64,000 bases of DNA from Fistulifera solaris (Eukaryota; Bacillariophyta; Bacillariophyceae; Naviculales; Stauroneidaceae), in the NCBI GenBank assembly GCA_030295235.1, contig AP026140.1, positions 682,001 through 746,000 on the forward strand, read 5' to 3'. Both the position numbers and the translations under genes were made by a program. Positions within the stretch are counted from its first letter, which is position 1; each line of letters begins with the position of its first letter. Positions 40,214 to 52,400 of this stretch are shown here, piece by piece. Under the pieces are notes generated by a model. The model was not told where the DNA came from, made no database searches, and saw only the letters and a program-made list of their open reading frames with translations.

Positions 40214-41690
40214 ATGTCTTCCGAAACCGAAGCTGATGACAGGAAACCTCCTCCGGTTCTAACTGGTTCTACACTCGCGTTTTCACCGAGCGCAAAAGTC
40301 GAAACGAATGTTCAGGCCACTTTTTCCGAGCCCGTTCTCGTGCCGAAGTTCGGCCTTGTTCAAAGTTCTATCCCAGCCATTGGCGGTGCTCCGGATGCAA
40401 GCTTTACTCGCAGTGTTAACCTTGTGCCTGCGACGCCCTACTGCTTTCGAGATCCGAATCCGTATCGCGCCGAGAAAAGTTTCAAGGATCGCATCTCCGG
40501 TCTCGACCCCAAGTTCAGTCCTACTGCGAATGACTATCGCCTTGTTGAGCTTGCGGATGCAGCGTTCAACCATTGCATTACGCATGGTCTCGATACGCCG
40601 TTCTTCATGAACGATCCTGCCGATCTCAGTCGTGTTATTGATCTCTTTGTCTACCACGGCAAGTTCACCTTCGATGAAGTTGCGAAGCACCTCAAGACAT
40701 GATCAAGTCCGGTGTGTTTGATCAGTATATGATCAATTCGCTTAGCGATTCGGCTGCTTTTCTGTTTAGCTCGTTGGAGGCGCTCCTTCCAGCGCCGCGA
40801 TTCGAACTTCTTTGAGCTCTGCTCATGCGCGCCTTGGACCTTTGGTTTGGATGAAAATCACCGAAGAAGTTCTTCCAAACGCCTTTCGCCGTGTCTCCGA
40901 ACTCGAAGAGGTGTTCCGCATAAGCGCAAGTTGGTCGAAACTCCCGGAGAAAATGTTGCTGCCTGGGGCGAATGCGCAGATGGAGACTTTGCAAGAGTTG
41001 GAGGCCAATGATCAGCTCCCTCGCGATCACTTGGTCATTTTGCAGCAGCAGCTGTGCACTTGCTCGGTCGAAGGATTCCGTGTTCACTGGCACACGAAGC
41101 TCGCATCCCTCTCCGACTTTGTGCGTCTCTCTGCCGGAAAGTCGAAGGAAGTTGCTGAAACATGAAGCAAAGGATGTCTACAGCAACCTAAAAGAAGATT
41201 GGGGACCGGCTAAAGGAACTACTACTGAAGTTAGTGCTAATGCTGCGGCGATCAAGAGTCTCAAAGCCGAGTTCAAGACCCTCAAGTCGAAATTCGAGTC
41301 GAATGGCACTAAAACTGCCTCCCTCGAAGACCAAGGACAAGAAGGCGAACAAAGACAAGGCTGCTACGAAGACTGGCGGTGGTGATGGCGAAAAGAAAGG
41401 CGGCGGTTCGACCGAAACTCGTTGGACTCGCATCGCGCCGAAGGATGGAGAGCCCACCACCATGACCAAGTACGGCAAGACTTTCTATTATTGCGCCAAA
41501 TGCAAGCTGGAACCAGACCCATGGAACCGGCGAGCACAAGAGCAAGGAAGAGAAGCCCGCTGATGCCAAGCCCGCCGCTCCTGCCGCTAATGTTGCCCAA
41601 GCTTGGACGGCACCCTTGCAGTTCTGTTGGGGTTCCGACAGCGATTCGAATAGGAAATCGGCAGGGAAGGTGAACCTTCGATCGAGGTCC
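40214..41690 (+). CDS. gag: gag of element A (frameshifted)
   Basis: The first open part (ATG 40214, MSSETEADDRKPPPV) is a polar N-terminus followed by the capsid-like region (DPKFSPTANDYRLVELADAA). Similarity continues in other frames as FDQYMINSLSDSAAFLF and then TREVLPNAFRRVSE-like helices at 40812-41165. Near 41470-41510 a short Cys motif (YYCAKCK) stands where other elements have a CCHC knuckle. At least four frame changes occur between 40690 and 41570. The product would be the nucleocapsid/capsid protein forming virus-like particles of the retrotransposon. Confidence 0.7.
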
Positions 41691-42276
41691 CTTCCTGAGC
41701 CTTTTGTCCGTCCTTATCGGTCGTTTATTGTTGGAGTTGTCGCCGAAGCATTTTATTCTTTGCTGGTTGATTGTTGAGTGTTTTTCTTGGTGGCGTCATT
41801 TCCGTGTTGCCGCGACCATTTTGAAGTGGTTGCGTGCCCAAAGTGCCGCTCATCGTCGCTCTCTTGGTCTTCGGCCGCGATTCAAACCTTTGCCCGAGCG
41901 TCTCATCTCTCTCCCGTGTCGTTTCATGGTGCTTTCTTCCGATCATGACGAGCATGTGGCGAGTGACGCTTACACTCGGAGCCCCTGGTGTTGTTTATGG
42001 AGTCAACTTGGTGCCCGCCTGGCATGGCTGCCACCAGTTTCATCCAAGTGAACGCAGCCGGCGTTTACGCCGACCTCCTGATCCTTCTTCATCATCAAAA
42101 GCTTCGAATTGTCAGCATGGTGAGGGTGGTGTTTTTCGGCCGAAAGCAAAATCGTTTTGTTGAGCCTGCGAGAAAACGTTGAGGACGACTTCGAAGTGAT
42201 TCCGCGTTGGGCCTTAGAGCTTCCGGATATGATAGATCGGAACGGTCATTTGAATACCGAAGTCGTTTGATTTGCC

Positions 42277-43912
42277 GTGTCCGGCCGAACGAGCATCCCA
42301 CGCCCCTGGCACCTACTAGATGACACTTCATTATTCTGTTACCCCACCGGGCATTCTCTTCCAGAGGGAGCTACTGAGACGATGTTGCTTCGAGAGGGAG
42401 ATAATAGTGTAGACAAATCTAGAGCCTACTTTGCACCGTACGCGAAGCTTCCCCCGTCTATTTATGCCCTCCCTGCTCTGCATCAAGTCCATGTCGCTGG
42501 AAAACCGACCATGGCGAATCTGTTTCCGGTTATATGGGACACTGGAGCCACAGTTGCTGTTACATTCGACCGTGATGACTTCACATCCTACACCCCTACT
42601 ACTGGCGATACAGTTTTGTCTGGCTTTGCTGCAGGTTCTTCGATTGCCGGCACAGGTACTCTTGAGTGGACTGCTACTCTGTCAAACGGCAAGGGCTTTA
42701 TTTTTCGGATTCCCGGATTACATGTGCCCGAGGGCGAATGTTCGACTCTTCAGCCCACAGTCCTATTGTCAATTGGTGAAGGCGCAACGAAACGAACCGC
42801 GTTTTTCCGGCGACTTGAGCCTCATTCATGTCGATTTGTTGGACGGCCACTTTCTTGATATTGCATACTCTCCTGAAAACAATTTGCCTACGTTGGAGAT
42901 GTTCCGAAAACAATCTGTTGCTCTCAATGCTGCGAAGATTCAAAACTGTGTTACTACAGCTGAGAATCAAAACTTGAGTGAGGCACAGAAGTTTCTTCTT
43001 CGCTTGCATTTCCGATTTGTTCACCCGAAGCATGAAAAGCATTCAAGCCTTGCTCAAAACCGGCGCTCTCGGAAATTCTGCTGAAGTCCAAGCGGCGGCG
43101 CGTTGTATGATTCCCAAGTGCGCTGCTTGCATGTATGGAAAAGGAAAGCGCAAGTCGACTGGAGCGAAATTGACCGTCGATCGCCAATCCAAAGTTCTCT
43201 CGAAGGATATTTTAATTCCGGGCCAGAAGGTTTCAATGGATCACTTCTCTGTTTCAACGAGAGGACGTCTTTACTCTGGTTTCGGTGGTACCAAGGATGA
43301 TGAGAAGTTCAAAGGCGGTGTGATTTTTGTCGATCATGCAAGTGGATTTGTTTATGTCGTTCATGTTTTGAATTTTACTGCTGGCGAGGCTTTGCGCGCC
43401 AAGTTGGAGTTTGAAAGTGCAATGGCGAACCACGGCATCACGGTGGTCCAATATCATACCGACAATGGCACGTTTACGGCGCAGGAGTTCGCAAAGCAAA
43501 TTGATACGAACTACCAGTCGATGACTCTCAGTGGACCTGGTGCTCACCACCAAAATGCTGTTGCTGAGCGCAATCGGAAGTATTATATCTCGCACGCACT
43601 ACGATGCTACATGCTAAATTGCGTTGGCCGAAAGCGATTTCTTCGGACTTGTGGCCTCAGGCGATTGATTATGTCGTTCAAAATTTCAACTATGGACCCG
43701 GCGAAAACAATACATCTCCGGCTGATATGATCTTCAGAACAACGACCGATCGAAAAGTGTTTGCTGATATGCATGTTTGGGGATCACCCGCGTATATTCT
43801 GAACCCGAAGTTGCAAGATGGGCACAAGATTCCGAAGTTTGAACCTCGCTCAAGACGCGGCGTTTTCTTGGGTTTGTCGGCCGGCATGCATCGAATGTTC
43901 CTGTTGTTTTGA
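42277..43912 (+). CDS. pol: pol N-terminal part of element A: protease and integrase (frameshifted)
   Basis: The aspartic protease is seen at LFPVIWDTGATVAVTF (DTGA at about 42540). After a frame change the zinc-binding pre-integrase end CMIPKCAACMYGKGKR (43107-43155) and the integrase core follow: the first Asp in GGVIFVDHASGFVY, the second in YHTDNGTFTAQEF, and the Glu in HQNAVAERN. All three catalytic acids of the DDE triad are present. Further frame changes at about 42800, 43590 and 43900 break the chain. Confidence 0.85.
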
Positions 43913-43961
43913 ACCTAGAAACGAACCGGATTTCCGCGCAGTTTCATGTTGTTGTCGATGA

Positions 43962-46239
43962 TTGGTTTGCCACTGTTTGAATGTTGTCGGTGCGGATGAT
44001 TCTGTCGATCCGAAGACTTGGGCCGACATCTTCGCATCGTCTCGCTTCCAAGTATTTTTCGATGAGGATGATCCGATCGACTTGGATGACGAGTGGTTGA
44101 GTCAAGAAGAGTTGCATGTTCGAATTCAAGAGCGATCTCGCAAGATTGGCGTTCAAGACAATGCTAGCCCCCCGGTTGATTTCGACAAGGTGCACCAGCG
44201 ACTGCGAACAGATGCCGAACCTACGACTGAAAAGAGTTCAAGCGAGCCTACATTGCAGAGGGAGCAAGAGCAAAAGACAGTTACTACTCCTGTTAAACTA
44301 CCTGAGCCAAATTCAAAACCGGTTGAGCCGATTCCTGCTCCCAAGGTTGCTGTGGATGCCAAGCCTCCATCAAGTTCGCGCGGAAGAAGACACCAGCTGC
44401 TCCTACCGAACCTCGCCGATCCACTCGCGAGAGACGTGCTCCAAGAAAGTTCAATGAATTTATTACCAACGCGTTGCCCCGGTTGTTCTTGCGCCGATTC
44501 CTCGCGAAACTTTCTCCTTTATTGGCGTCGATTCATTCCGGCCTTGTTGCTTGTTGGGATTCGGAGCTCGGCGAGTTTGATTTGCGAGATCCTGTTGCTT
44601 TCGCCGCTATGCAGCGTGTAAAGAAGCCAAAGAAAGGTTCCGATCCCGACTATCCAATGTATCATCAAGCTATGTCGTCTGCTGAATATCGAGAATGGCA
44701 AGATGCGATGGTGAAAGAAATTCGAATGTTGGAGAAGATGGGGACATGGAGGAAAATTCCGCGAGCTTCTGTACCTGCAAATAAGCGCGTGATAAAGTCC
44801 ACTTGGGCGTTTCGGCTTAAGCGTTCACCGGATGGGACACCCACGAAGTACAAGGCGAGATTCTGTGTTCGTGGCGATATGGAGATAAAAGGAGTCGACT
44901 ATTTCGAGTCCTACTCTCCTGTCGTACAGTGGTCCACAGTCCGGTTGTTGTTGATTATGTCCATCGTCCATGGAATGCATACCCGCCAAGTTGATTATGT
45001 CAATGCGTTCGCTCAAGCCCCTTTGCCGCCCTACTGAAGAGTGCTACATCGAGATGCCTCAAGGATTTCACGGCGATGGCGAAGATACTGTTTTGATGCT
45101 CCAGAAGACGGCTTTATGGCAAGTCCGATAGTCCACTCCGATTCTTTAACTTGCTGAAGGACACTTTGGAGAAGCATGGTTTCAAACAGTTGGTCGATAT
45201 CGATGCTTGCCTGTTCGTGCACGAGAAAATTATTTGTTTGACTTACGTCGATGATTGCCTTTGGTTCAGTCTCGATGAAAAGTGCATGGATGAGATGATC
45301 GAAGCTATTGACAAGGTTCTGACTTTGACTGTGGAGTCGAAAGATGTTTCCCGCGTTCTTGGGAATTCAGTTTACCCGTCGTGGCGATACTATCGAGTTG
45401 ACCCAGAAAGGTCTCATTAATCGCGTCATCGAAGCTACCGACATGGCTGATTGTAATTCTTGCGACACGCCTGCTGAAAACAAACCATTGGGAAAAGATT
45501 TGGCTGGTGCTGCATTCGCCGAGTCTTGGAATTATGCTTCGGTTGTCGGAATGTTGCTCTACTTGTCGTCAAACTCTCGACCGGATATTGCATTTGCTGT
45601 CCATCAGTGCGCTCGCTTCACTCATTCGCCGAGGCAAAGTCATGCTAAAGCGATCAAGAGAATTGTCCGCTATTTGAAAGGAACGGCCGATCGTGGTTTG
45701 GTGATGCGTCCGACGAAAGAGTTGAAGATTGATTGCTTTGTTGATGCCGACTTTGCCGGTTTGTGGGGAGCTGAAGATCCTGAAGATCCGATAAGTGTGA
45801 AGTCGCGTACTGGCTACATCTTGACGCCGGCAATTGCCCCCTACTTTGGGTATCGAAGCTACAGTCTGAAATCTCTCTAAGTACAATGGAGAGTGAGTAT
45901 GTCGCATTGAGTACTGCTATGCGCGATGTTTTGCCGATGCGAAGACTTGTTACTGCTGTTGCTAAGGCTATTACTGGAGAAGATCAAGTCGAGAGCATTG
46001 CCCATTCGGATGTATTTGAAGACAACAATGGAGCGCTCACTCTTGCTACGATTCCGCGGATGACCCCTCGCTCGAAGCACTATGCAACCAAGTATCATTT
46101 CTTCCGACAACATGTTCAAAGTGGTGAATTGAAGATCAACAAGATTGACACTAAAGAACAGCTTGCGGATATCATGACGAAAGGATTGCCTAGGGAAACG
46201 TTTACCTATCTTCGGAGACAAGTTAATGGGTTGGAATGA
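43962..46239 (+). CDS. pol: pol C-terminal part of element A: reverse transcriptase and RNase H (frameshifted)
   Basis: Linker rich in Glu/Pro (43962-44450), then the reverse transcriptase: KMGTWRKIPRASVPANKRVI, YKARFCVRGDMEIKGVDYFE, DYVNAFAQAP and the catalytic LTYVDDCLWFS near 45240. Next come the tether and RNase H, LKIDCFVDADFAGLWGAEDP, with the terminal STMESEYVALSTAM and ATKYHFFRQHVQSGE. The frame changes at about 44480, 45040-45150, 45345 and 45880. The terminal Asp/Glu residues of RNase H are present. All domains needed for reverse transcription can be recognised, so the element was intact recently. Confidence 0.88.
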
Positions 46240-46267
46240 AAGTGGTCCCTCTTCGTCTGAGAGGGAG

Positions 46268-46724
46268 TGTCACGGATATGCGGATAGCGGGCAGACTACT
46301 AGGGACTCACCCAATTTAGCCGCACGACCTAATGCGAACCACGACCCCCAAATCGGAAGCCTTCGGGACGGAACCTCATGGGAGAGGCCCAAGGGTCTTT
46401 GTACGATTTGGATTGATCGTGAAGGCGTGAAAAGTTTGCAAGCAACGCGATACAAGAATGTTAGAGCCACATACGTGAGCTCAGAATTTCAAGATAAAAT
46501 AAGACCTAGTCCGATGGCAAGTGACATTCTCGGCGGAACCATCACCCAGTGAGGTTCCACCTTGATCATTTGTCGGATTTGTAAAGGCTTATAATATTGT
46601 TGTTTGGAAAACTTTGACTGTTTTATCGTCTTAGGCTACCAGATACTTCCTCTTCTGTTGTTGCGAAACGTAGCGACTTGGTTGACAGAAAATACTTCCA
46701 ATTTCTGTCCGTCGATACGTGAGA
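46268..46724 (+). repeat. 3' LTR of element A
   Basis: 457 bp, same ends as the 5' LTR. I count only a few differences (for example one G insertion after CCTTCGG, and changes near CATCATTGAGC/CATACGTGAGC and CTAAACGTGG/CGAAACGTAG). It is preceded by a purine tract GAGAGGGAG. Confidence 0.92.
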
Positions 46725-46729
46725 GGCGC
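46725..46729. other. Target-site duplication of element A, right
   Basis: GGCGC directly after the 3' LTR, identical to 39649-39653. Confidence 0.9.
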
Positions 46730-46811
46730 GTCCTATTACCAGTATTTTTTCTCATTTGCTGCAATCATGGACAACAGCAATGCCGTCAATGAAGGATAGA
46801 AAACAAAAGCA

Positions 46812-48451
46812 ATGGATATCAACGATGAAAAGGATGCGCTCTGTTTAAACCTGCAAGAGCACTTGGCCCGCATTGACAAAGTACTCGCCAACTTTTCGGA
46901 AACAGCCACCCTGTTGCGTCCCGCTCGTACCGGACTCTGGAACTCCGCCACACCGCCTTCACTCGATCAAATTGTCGACGTTTACGCTCCCGTTGGAATG
47001 AAAGAATCATTTCGGCAACTCTATCGTCTTTTGCGAACTCATTTGCTACATGAGAAGAGAAACGCGGCAGCGTTCTTGCGAGGGAATCGGGGCTCGGGAA
47101 AGTCCCTCGTGTTGCGACAATGCTTGAGAGCCTTACAAGACGAATCGGAACACATCCAGGGTTCGACATCACCGCAGAAACCCATGTTACGCGTCATTTC
47201 CGTGAATGGTATTGCGGTGCCGGGACGGAATTTCAGTACTGTGATTATGGAGATTTTATTTCAACTGACCGCTGGTGAAATGGAAGATGGAGCCGTCGAC
47301 AAGAAAGAACAGAAGATTTTGGAACTGATCCGACTCAAAAAGACATCTTCGTTTCACGAACAATATGCAACTGTTAAGCGAAGCTTTAGAAATTGCCCGG
47401 GGAGACCAGATACCTTTCTTGTTTGTTTTGGATCCATTGGAAGCTTTTATTGCCACGGGTGGACACTCATTGCAACAGCCGTTAGATCAACGAAACAAGC
47501 AGAATCAAGAATTGCTTCTCTATTACATACTGGATCGAGTGGCCACTCGAGGCTCTCTGGTATCCTTCGTCGGCTTATCGCACGATGTACATTGTTTGAA
47601 GCGATTAGAGAAAACGCACTCGTAGTCGAGCGGAAAGTGCGCTGTTCATTTCTTGCGAATCGTTTCCTTCTTACGAAGAGCGGATTGAAGCTATGTTGCT
47701 AAATTTGGAGGAATATCCTGACTTGAAGCAACAATTAAGTCGTTGCTTGCGTTTTTCGGACAATATGACGACGGAACAAGAAAGCGTTGTGAAATGTCTA
47801 CAGCGAGAACATCGCATGGGTCGGGACGCGAGGTGGTTTTCTCGCGTTCTCTCATTTGCCTTAATCCATTATCGTGATCAGTGCAGTCATGGTTTGAATT
47901 CCGATGATGCTGACGGCACACTGAAACTGGAATTTTCTTTACAATATCTTATCGAAGCGATGCTGGACATGGGAGCTGCTCTGCCTCAACATCGTCCCTC
48001 GGATCTTAGGATGCAGGCGCTGGCGGATTTGTCGAGCCCTCAAACTGTACTAATCTTGGCAGCGAAACGTATCTTGACGAGGGATACACAGAGAAAGAGT
48101 GACGCTCCTACAATACGACTAACGTTGGAGCGAATTTTGAATGAATACAACACAGCCATCCAGAAAGGGTCATTGTTGTCGAATCGCTATTCCTCAGCTC
48201 AATTATGGAAAGCCTTTCAAGAGCTTGTGGGTATGGACCTATTTCGTCCTGCTGCTGATACTGGTGGAAATCTGCCGTTCCAGTATATGCATCTTGACTC
48301 ACTGTATCAGGACATGGATAGGAACACTTTTGTGACACGGATGCCATTGCACATGACTGTGGATGTACACCGCGAAGTGAAAGTGGCGTTAGAACAAAAT
48401 ATTACACAGTGCTCGACAGCTTTAAGAGAGTGGGGACTCAAAACGAACTGA
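46812..48451 (+). CDS. ORC4: Origin recognition complex subunit 4 (two frame breaks)
   Basis: About 545 residues. The AAA+ core starts with Walker A FLRGNRGSGKSLVL (91-98) and has the Walker B-like strand FLFVLDPLEAF in which the usual acidic pair is replaced by DPLE. Then come SFVGLSHDVHCLKRLEK and, in the neighbouring frame, the ORC4 sensor/arginine region EKRTRSR. The C-terminal winged-helix part includes ALEQNITQCSTALREWG, which aligns with the end of animal ORC4. ORC4 is one of the ATP-binding subunits of the origin complex that loads MCM2-7. Two single-base changes (an extra T near 47350 and an extra A in the AAAA near 47612) interrupt the frame. Corrected, the protein is continuous. 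The ATG at 46812 lies 87 bp after a retrotransposon LTR, so the native promoter has been separated. Confidence 0.85.
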
Positions 48452-49132
48452 TGAATTCATTTTGCTTATTATCGGTCTCGCCGGATGACCATTTTGGGTA
48501 AAGAGTCTAATAAATCAAGAGCTTCCCTGTTGATCGCATCAACGACATCAAATGTTGATTGGAGAGCTTTGACGAGCCCGACGCCCTGTCCTGCGTGGAC
48601 CACACTGATATCCGGATTGCCTTGTTCAACGGCATCCTTGTATTCTCGAACAACACTACTGTCTGGGGAACGAATCGCAGCGACAAGATTTTCCGATGGC
48701 TGCAAATCCCATTGCCTCGAAAAATCGTTATGTACAGCCCCGATCGAGTCAAAGGGATAAGGCCATGGAGTGCTGCTGTAAGAATTCTGTATTGCATCAA
48801 ACACAGGGGTGCGGATGATCTCATCGCACGATTCTACTTCTACTAGCCGTTGCTTCACGGACGCTTGTCCTCTGGATTCACTCGTTGCCCATAAACGAGT
48901 TCCCAGCACGACACCGTCACATCCAAGTGCCAAGGCGGCCACGAGGCCTCGCCCCATCCATAATACCCCCGGCTGCGAGAACAGGCGTGTCGGAGTCGTA
49001 CTCACTGCGAACAATCGAAACAGCTGTGGAAGCAAATGATAATGTGCCGTTTCCTAACTCTCGACGTAAGCCGTGACCTCCGGCTTCTGAACCTTGTACA
49101 ATGATGCCATCGGCACCAGCGTCCAAGGCCAT

Positions 49133-49137
49133 CCTTG
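49133..49137. other. Target-site duplication of element B, left
   Basis: CCTTG directly before the LTR start at 49138, identical to 54840-54844. Confidence 0.92.
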
Positions 49138-49488
49138 TGTTGGAATCCACTTCCGGCTCGGAGCGACCTGCGGTGTTTAACTTGTAGATCTGTTAAGCTC
49201 CGAGCTTGTATAGTGAATAGGTAGAATCAATAGTCTCTTTCTTGTCTTTTCTTAGTCTTAGTTGTTACTGTCTACTGGATTCATCCGAATCAATGAGCAC
49301 ATTGATTCGGACGTGCTCTGGTCATTCCTCTTCCAGCCACTCGATCAGCCCACGTTACCGACTTACTTGACTCGCCGATACCTCTGACTGTTCGAGTACT
49401 TAGATGCTCAACGTCAACGCCCTCTGCTAGTTTCGCCTGACCGGAAGTCGCTTTTTCAGTCACGACCGGGACTGGATTTTCTCCAACA
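49138..49488 (-). repeat. 3' LTR of element B
   Basis: 351 bp. It contains nested inverted repeats near 49286-49320 (TCCGAATCAAT ... ATTGATTCGGA and GAGCAC ... GTGCTC). The last ~66 codons of pol appear to read into it. Confidence 0.92.
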
Positions 49489-52400
49489 CGCTCCTCGACT
49501 TCGGTGGGCGGAATCTCGCGGAGGGTGTCCACATGCTTGTAACCTAAAATGACATCTCTGAATTTACTGAAACAAACTTCCGTTCAGCGGTTTAGTGAAG
49601 AAATCCGCCAACATCATCAACGTAGGGCAATGTTTGATATCAATGCCCAAATCTCGAGTCCTATCCTTAATCCAGAAATATCGAATGTCAATGTGTCGTG
49701 ATTTTTGTCCCGCGGACATTCTACCATTTGTCTCCATTCTGATCGCGCTTTCATTGTCTTGTTCAAAAACAATTTCCTCCATCTTGTGTCCTTGAGCTTC
49801 CATGAACATTTTGGTCCACATGGTATGTGGTAGGTAATCACTAGCTCCAACTAACTCGGCTTCCGTCCGAACTTTTCGTATTCAACTTTTGTTTCGACGA
49901 CTTGCACATCAAACCTCCATTGCCTAGCGAAGTGATTCCTCCTGTATGACTTTTCATGTCGGGATGTACAGCGAAAGCGGCATCAACCCACGAGTGAAAT
50001 CTGTTCAAACTGTCGGCTCCAAGTGTATACGTCAAATCAATACTTCCTTTGATGTACTCCAACACTCGCTTGAGTTTCGCTTGATCCTGCTTCGTACTTT
50101 TTGTCACTCTAGTACAGAGGAATGACACCGGCAATAGAATATCCATCCGTCCACGTGTGGCCACATATAGCAATTTCGCCACGACGCTACGAAAAATTTC
50201 CGATTCATCTCCAACCAAAGGTTCCGATTCCTCATCAATATCAAAGAGATTCGATCTCGCTGGTGTTGTAGCCTCTCGGGTAATGTCCAATCCCGACTTC
50301 GTCAATACTTTCTTGTAGATAATCTTTCATCTGGATCTCCACGGTTCGGTTCGAATTCAACGAAATATCCATACCGAGGAACTTGTGCTTTTTCCACGTA
50401 ATCGACATCTTTCCAAACTTTGCTTCAATATCCTTGATAACTTGTGTCACGACTTCGGGATCTACGTGGGAAACTTTCATATCATCCACGTACCACGCGA
50501 TGGTGCATTGTTTTCCATTTATTTTCTTGTTCGCGATACAACTGTCGTACGGGTTCAATTCGAAACCCATATCGACCAATGACCCGGCGAACATCTCATA
50601 CCACAAAAGCGCACTGCAAACGCATCCGTACAAAGCTTTCAGCAGTTGCACGTACAACACTCGCTTGCCTCCTTCGATGGCAACAAATTCTTCATACTTT
50701 GGGTTCATCTTACACATGATATTGACGGACTCTCCGGTGAACTTCAGTAGTGTAAAGTCCGCCATATTAGCCTTCAAATATGCTCCGACGACATCAGCAA
50801 TAGCGACATCTCTTCCTTCATGCGCATCAACGATTAATGATAACAAAAGGGCATCTGTCGAAACGGTCGGAGAAGCTGTTTGCGATTTGTCGTAAAGGTC
50901 TTTTGCACGCTTCCATCGGCCACCGTCCGTCCTTTGATCCGTCCGTCGCGTTTCTTCGTGACTAAATTGATTGCGCGGCGCAGCTCGTTTTGTTCCGCTG
51001 TCAAATCTTTTGCGTGCATCGCCATGAACACTCCCAAATCTTCCAATTGCGCAAATTCATTCATTAAAGCTTGAACAGCGTCTTCTCCGGTAAAGTTTAA
51101 TCGCTGCTTTAGCCGTCAATTGCGCAAAGACTCGCTCAAAAATAATGTTTCGGAGTTCTTCGACGTTTCTCTTTCCTTTCGGGCTCACCATCATTTTTGC
51201 TTTCGTCGGCGACATGCATGGCCGCCTGAAATAAAACCGTTTGAAACAATACGGTCGGTGTCTCGTATGCTTTACTGCTGTGGGGCTCATCCATGGCCTC
51301 GATTAATCTTGCAGGAGGCCTAATAGAGGCCCTGTTTCTCAAATGGTACGTCGCTCCTTGCTCGTTGTCAATTACCGTCTCTTCCGGGTCGGCACCCTCA
51401 TTGGTATCATTTTCCGCTCCTTGCGCTTCATCAAATATCTCATCATTTCCCGCTCCTTGCACTTCCTCAAGCACAGGTTCATCTATATTGTCCGCTCCTT
51501 GCTCTTCCTCGAGTATTGGAGCTTGTTGTTCATCGTCGTCGTTGTCAAAGTTGTCATTATTTTCGTGGTCGTTATCGCCGTCGTCGGCATTTTCGATGCC
51601 GTTTTCATTGTCATCATTCGGGAAAGTTTCATTTTCGTTTTCATTATCGGGGAAATCATGGTTTGGGATGTGGGGTTCAAAGTTTTGGGGGTCTTCTTCT
51701 GTGGGTTCGGTGTCGTCAATTTCGATGCTGGGATCTTCCGCTCCTTGATCTGTCTCTAGATCGGAGACGAGATCACCAAATTCAGCATCGGGGTCGACGG
51801 TACCACCCCATTCAACAATCAACCCGGTTTTTTTGAATAAGTGGCTGTTTGTCTTGTGTCGCGAGCAGTTCAACTTGATTGACAACTGCTTCTGTGATGC
51901 GACAGACAGTCCATTGATGTCTAACAATCAGCTCTCCAGAGGCCAGTGACATGAAATAATATCGCGCCTCCGGCGTTTCCCGTGGAATTTAGTGCAATGG
52001 CGCCGTGTGTGCGAGAGCGGGGTGTATTGGACGGTTTCGGTGCGTCGTACACTTGGGCATAGGTTCCAAACTCGAGTTTCAACTTGTTGTAATCAGGTGG
52101 CGGGCTTCCTGTCATGATGGTTTCCGGCGAGATATCTTTTGAGACGCCATATTTCCAGGGGAAAATATTCAAACAATTCACCACGTGCATCATCAGGTGT
52201 CGAATGAAAACGGTAGGAAGTTTCTTGTAGGGGAGCCCATGAATGGTGGTTCGAGCTCTCTCCTTAATTGTTCTGTTGGATCGTTCTATCTCGGGAACAT
52301 GCGTATTTGGCGCGACAATGTCAAGTACAACCGGCCCTAAATCGTCGCGCAAGCATGCAAATTCGTTGTCGCCGTGAATTGCAGTAACTGGGAGGCCCCG

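Larger units (their letters stand above)
39654..46724 (+). mobile_element. Ty1/copia LTR retrotransposon A (CoDi-like), 7,071 bp
   Basis: Two 457 bp LTRs, a primer-binding site, gag, pol in the order protease, integrase, reverse transcriptase, RNase H, a purine tract and a 5 bp target duplication GGCGC. The domain order defines Ty1/copia. The reading frame is broken many times, so as written it could not make a full Gag-Pol. The LTRs differ at only a handful of sites, indicating a recent insertion. The element ends 87 bp before the ORC4 start codon in the same orientation, so its 3' LTR has displaced the native ORC4 upstream region. The family name is by resemblance to diatom copia groups and not by database match. 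Confidence 0.95.
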
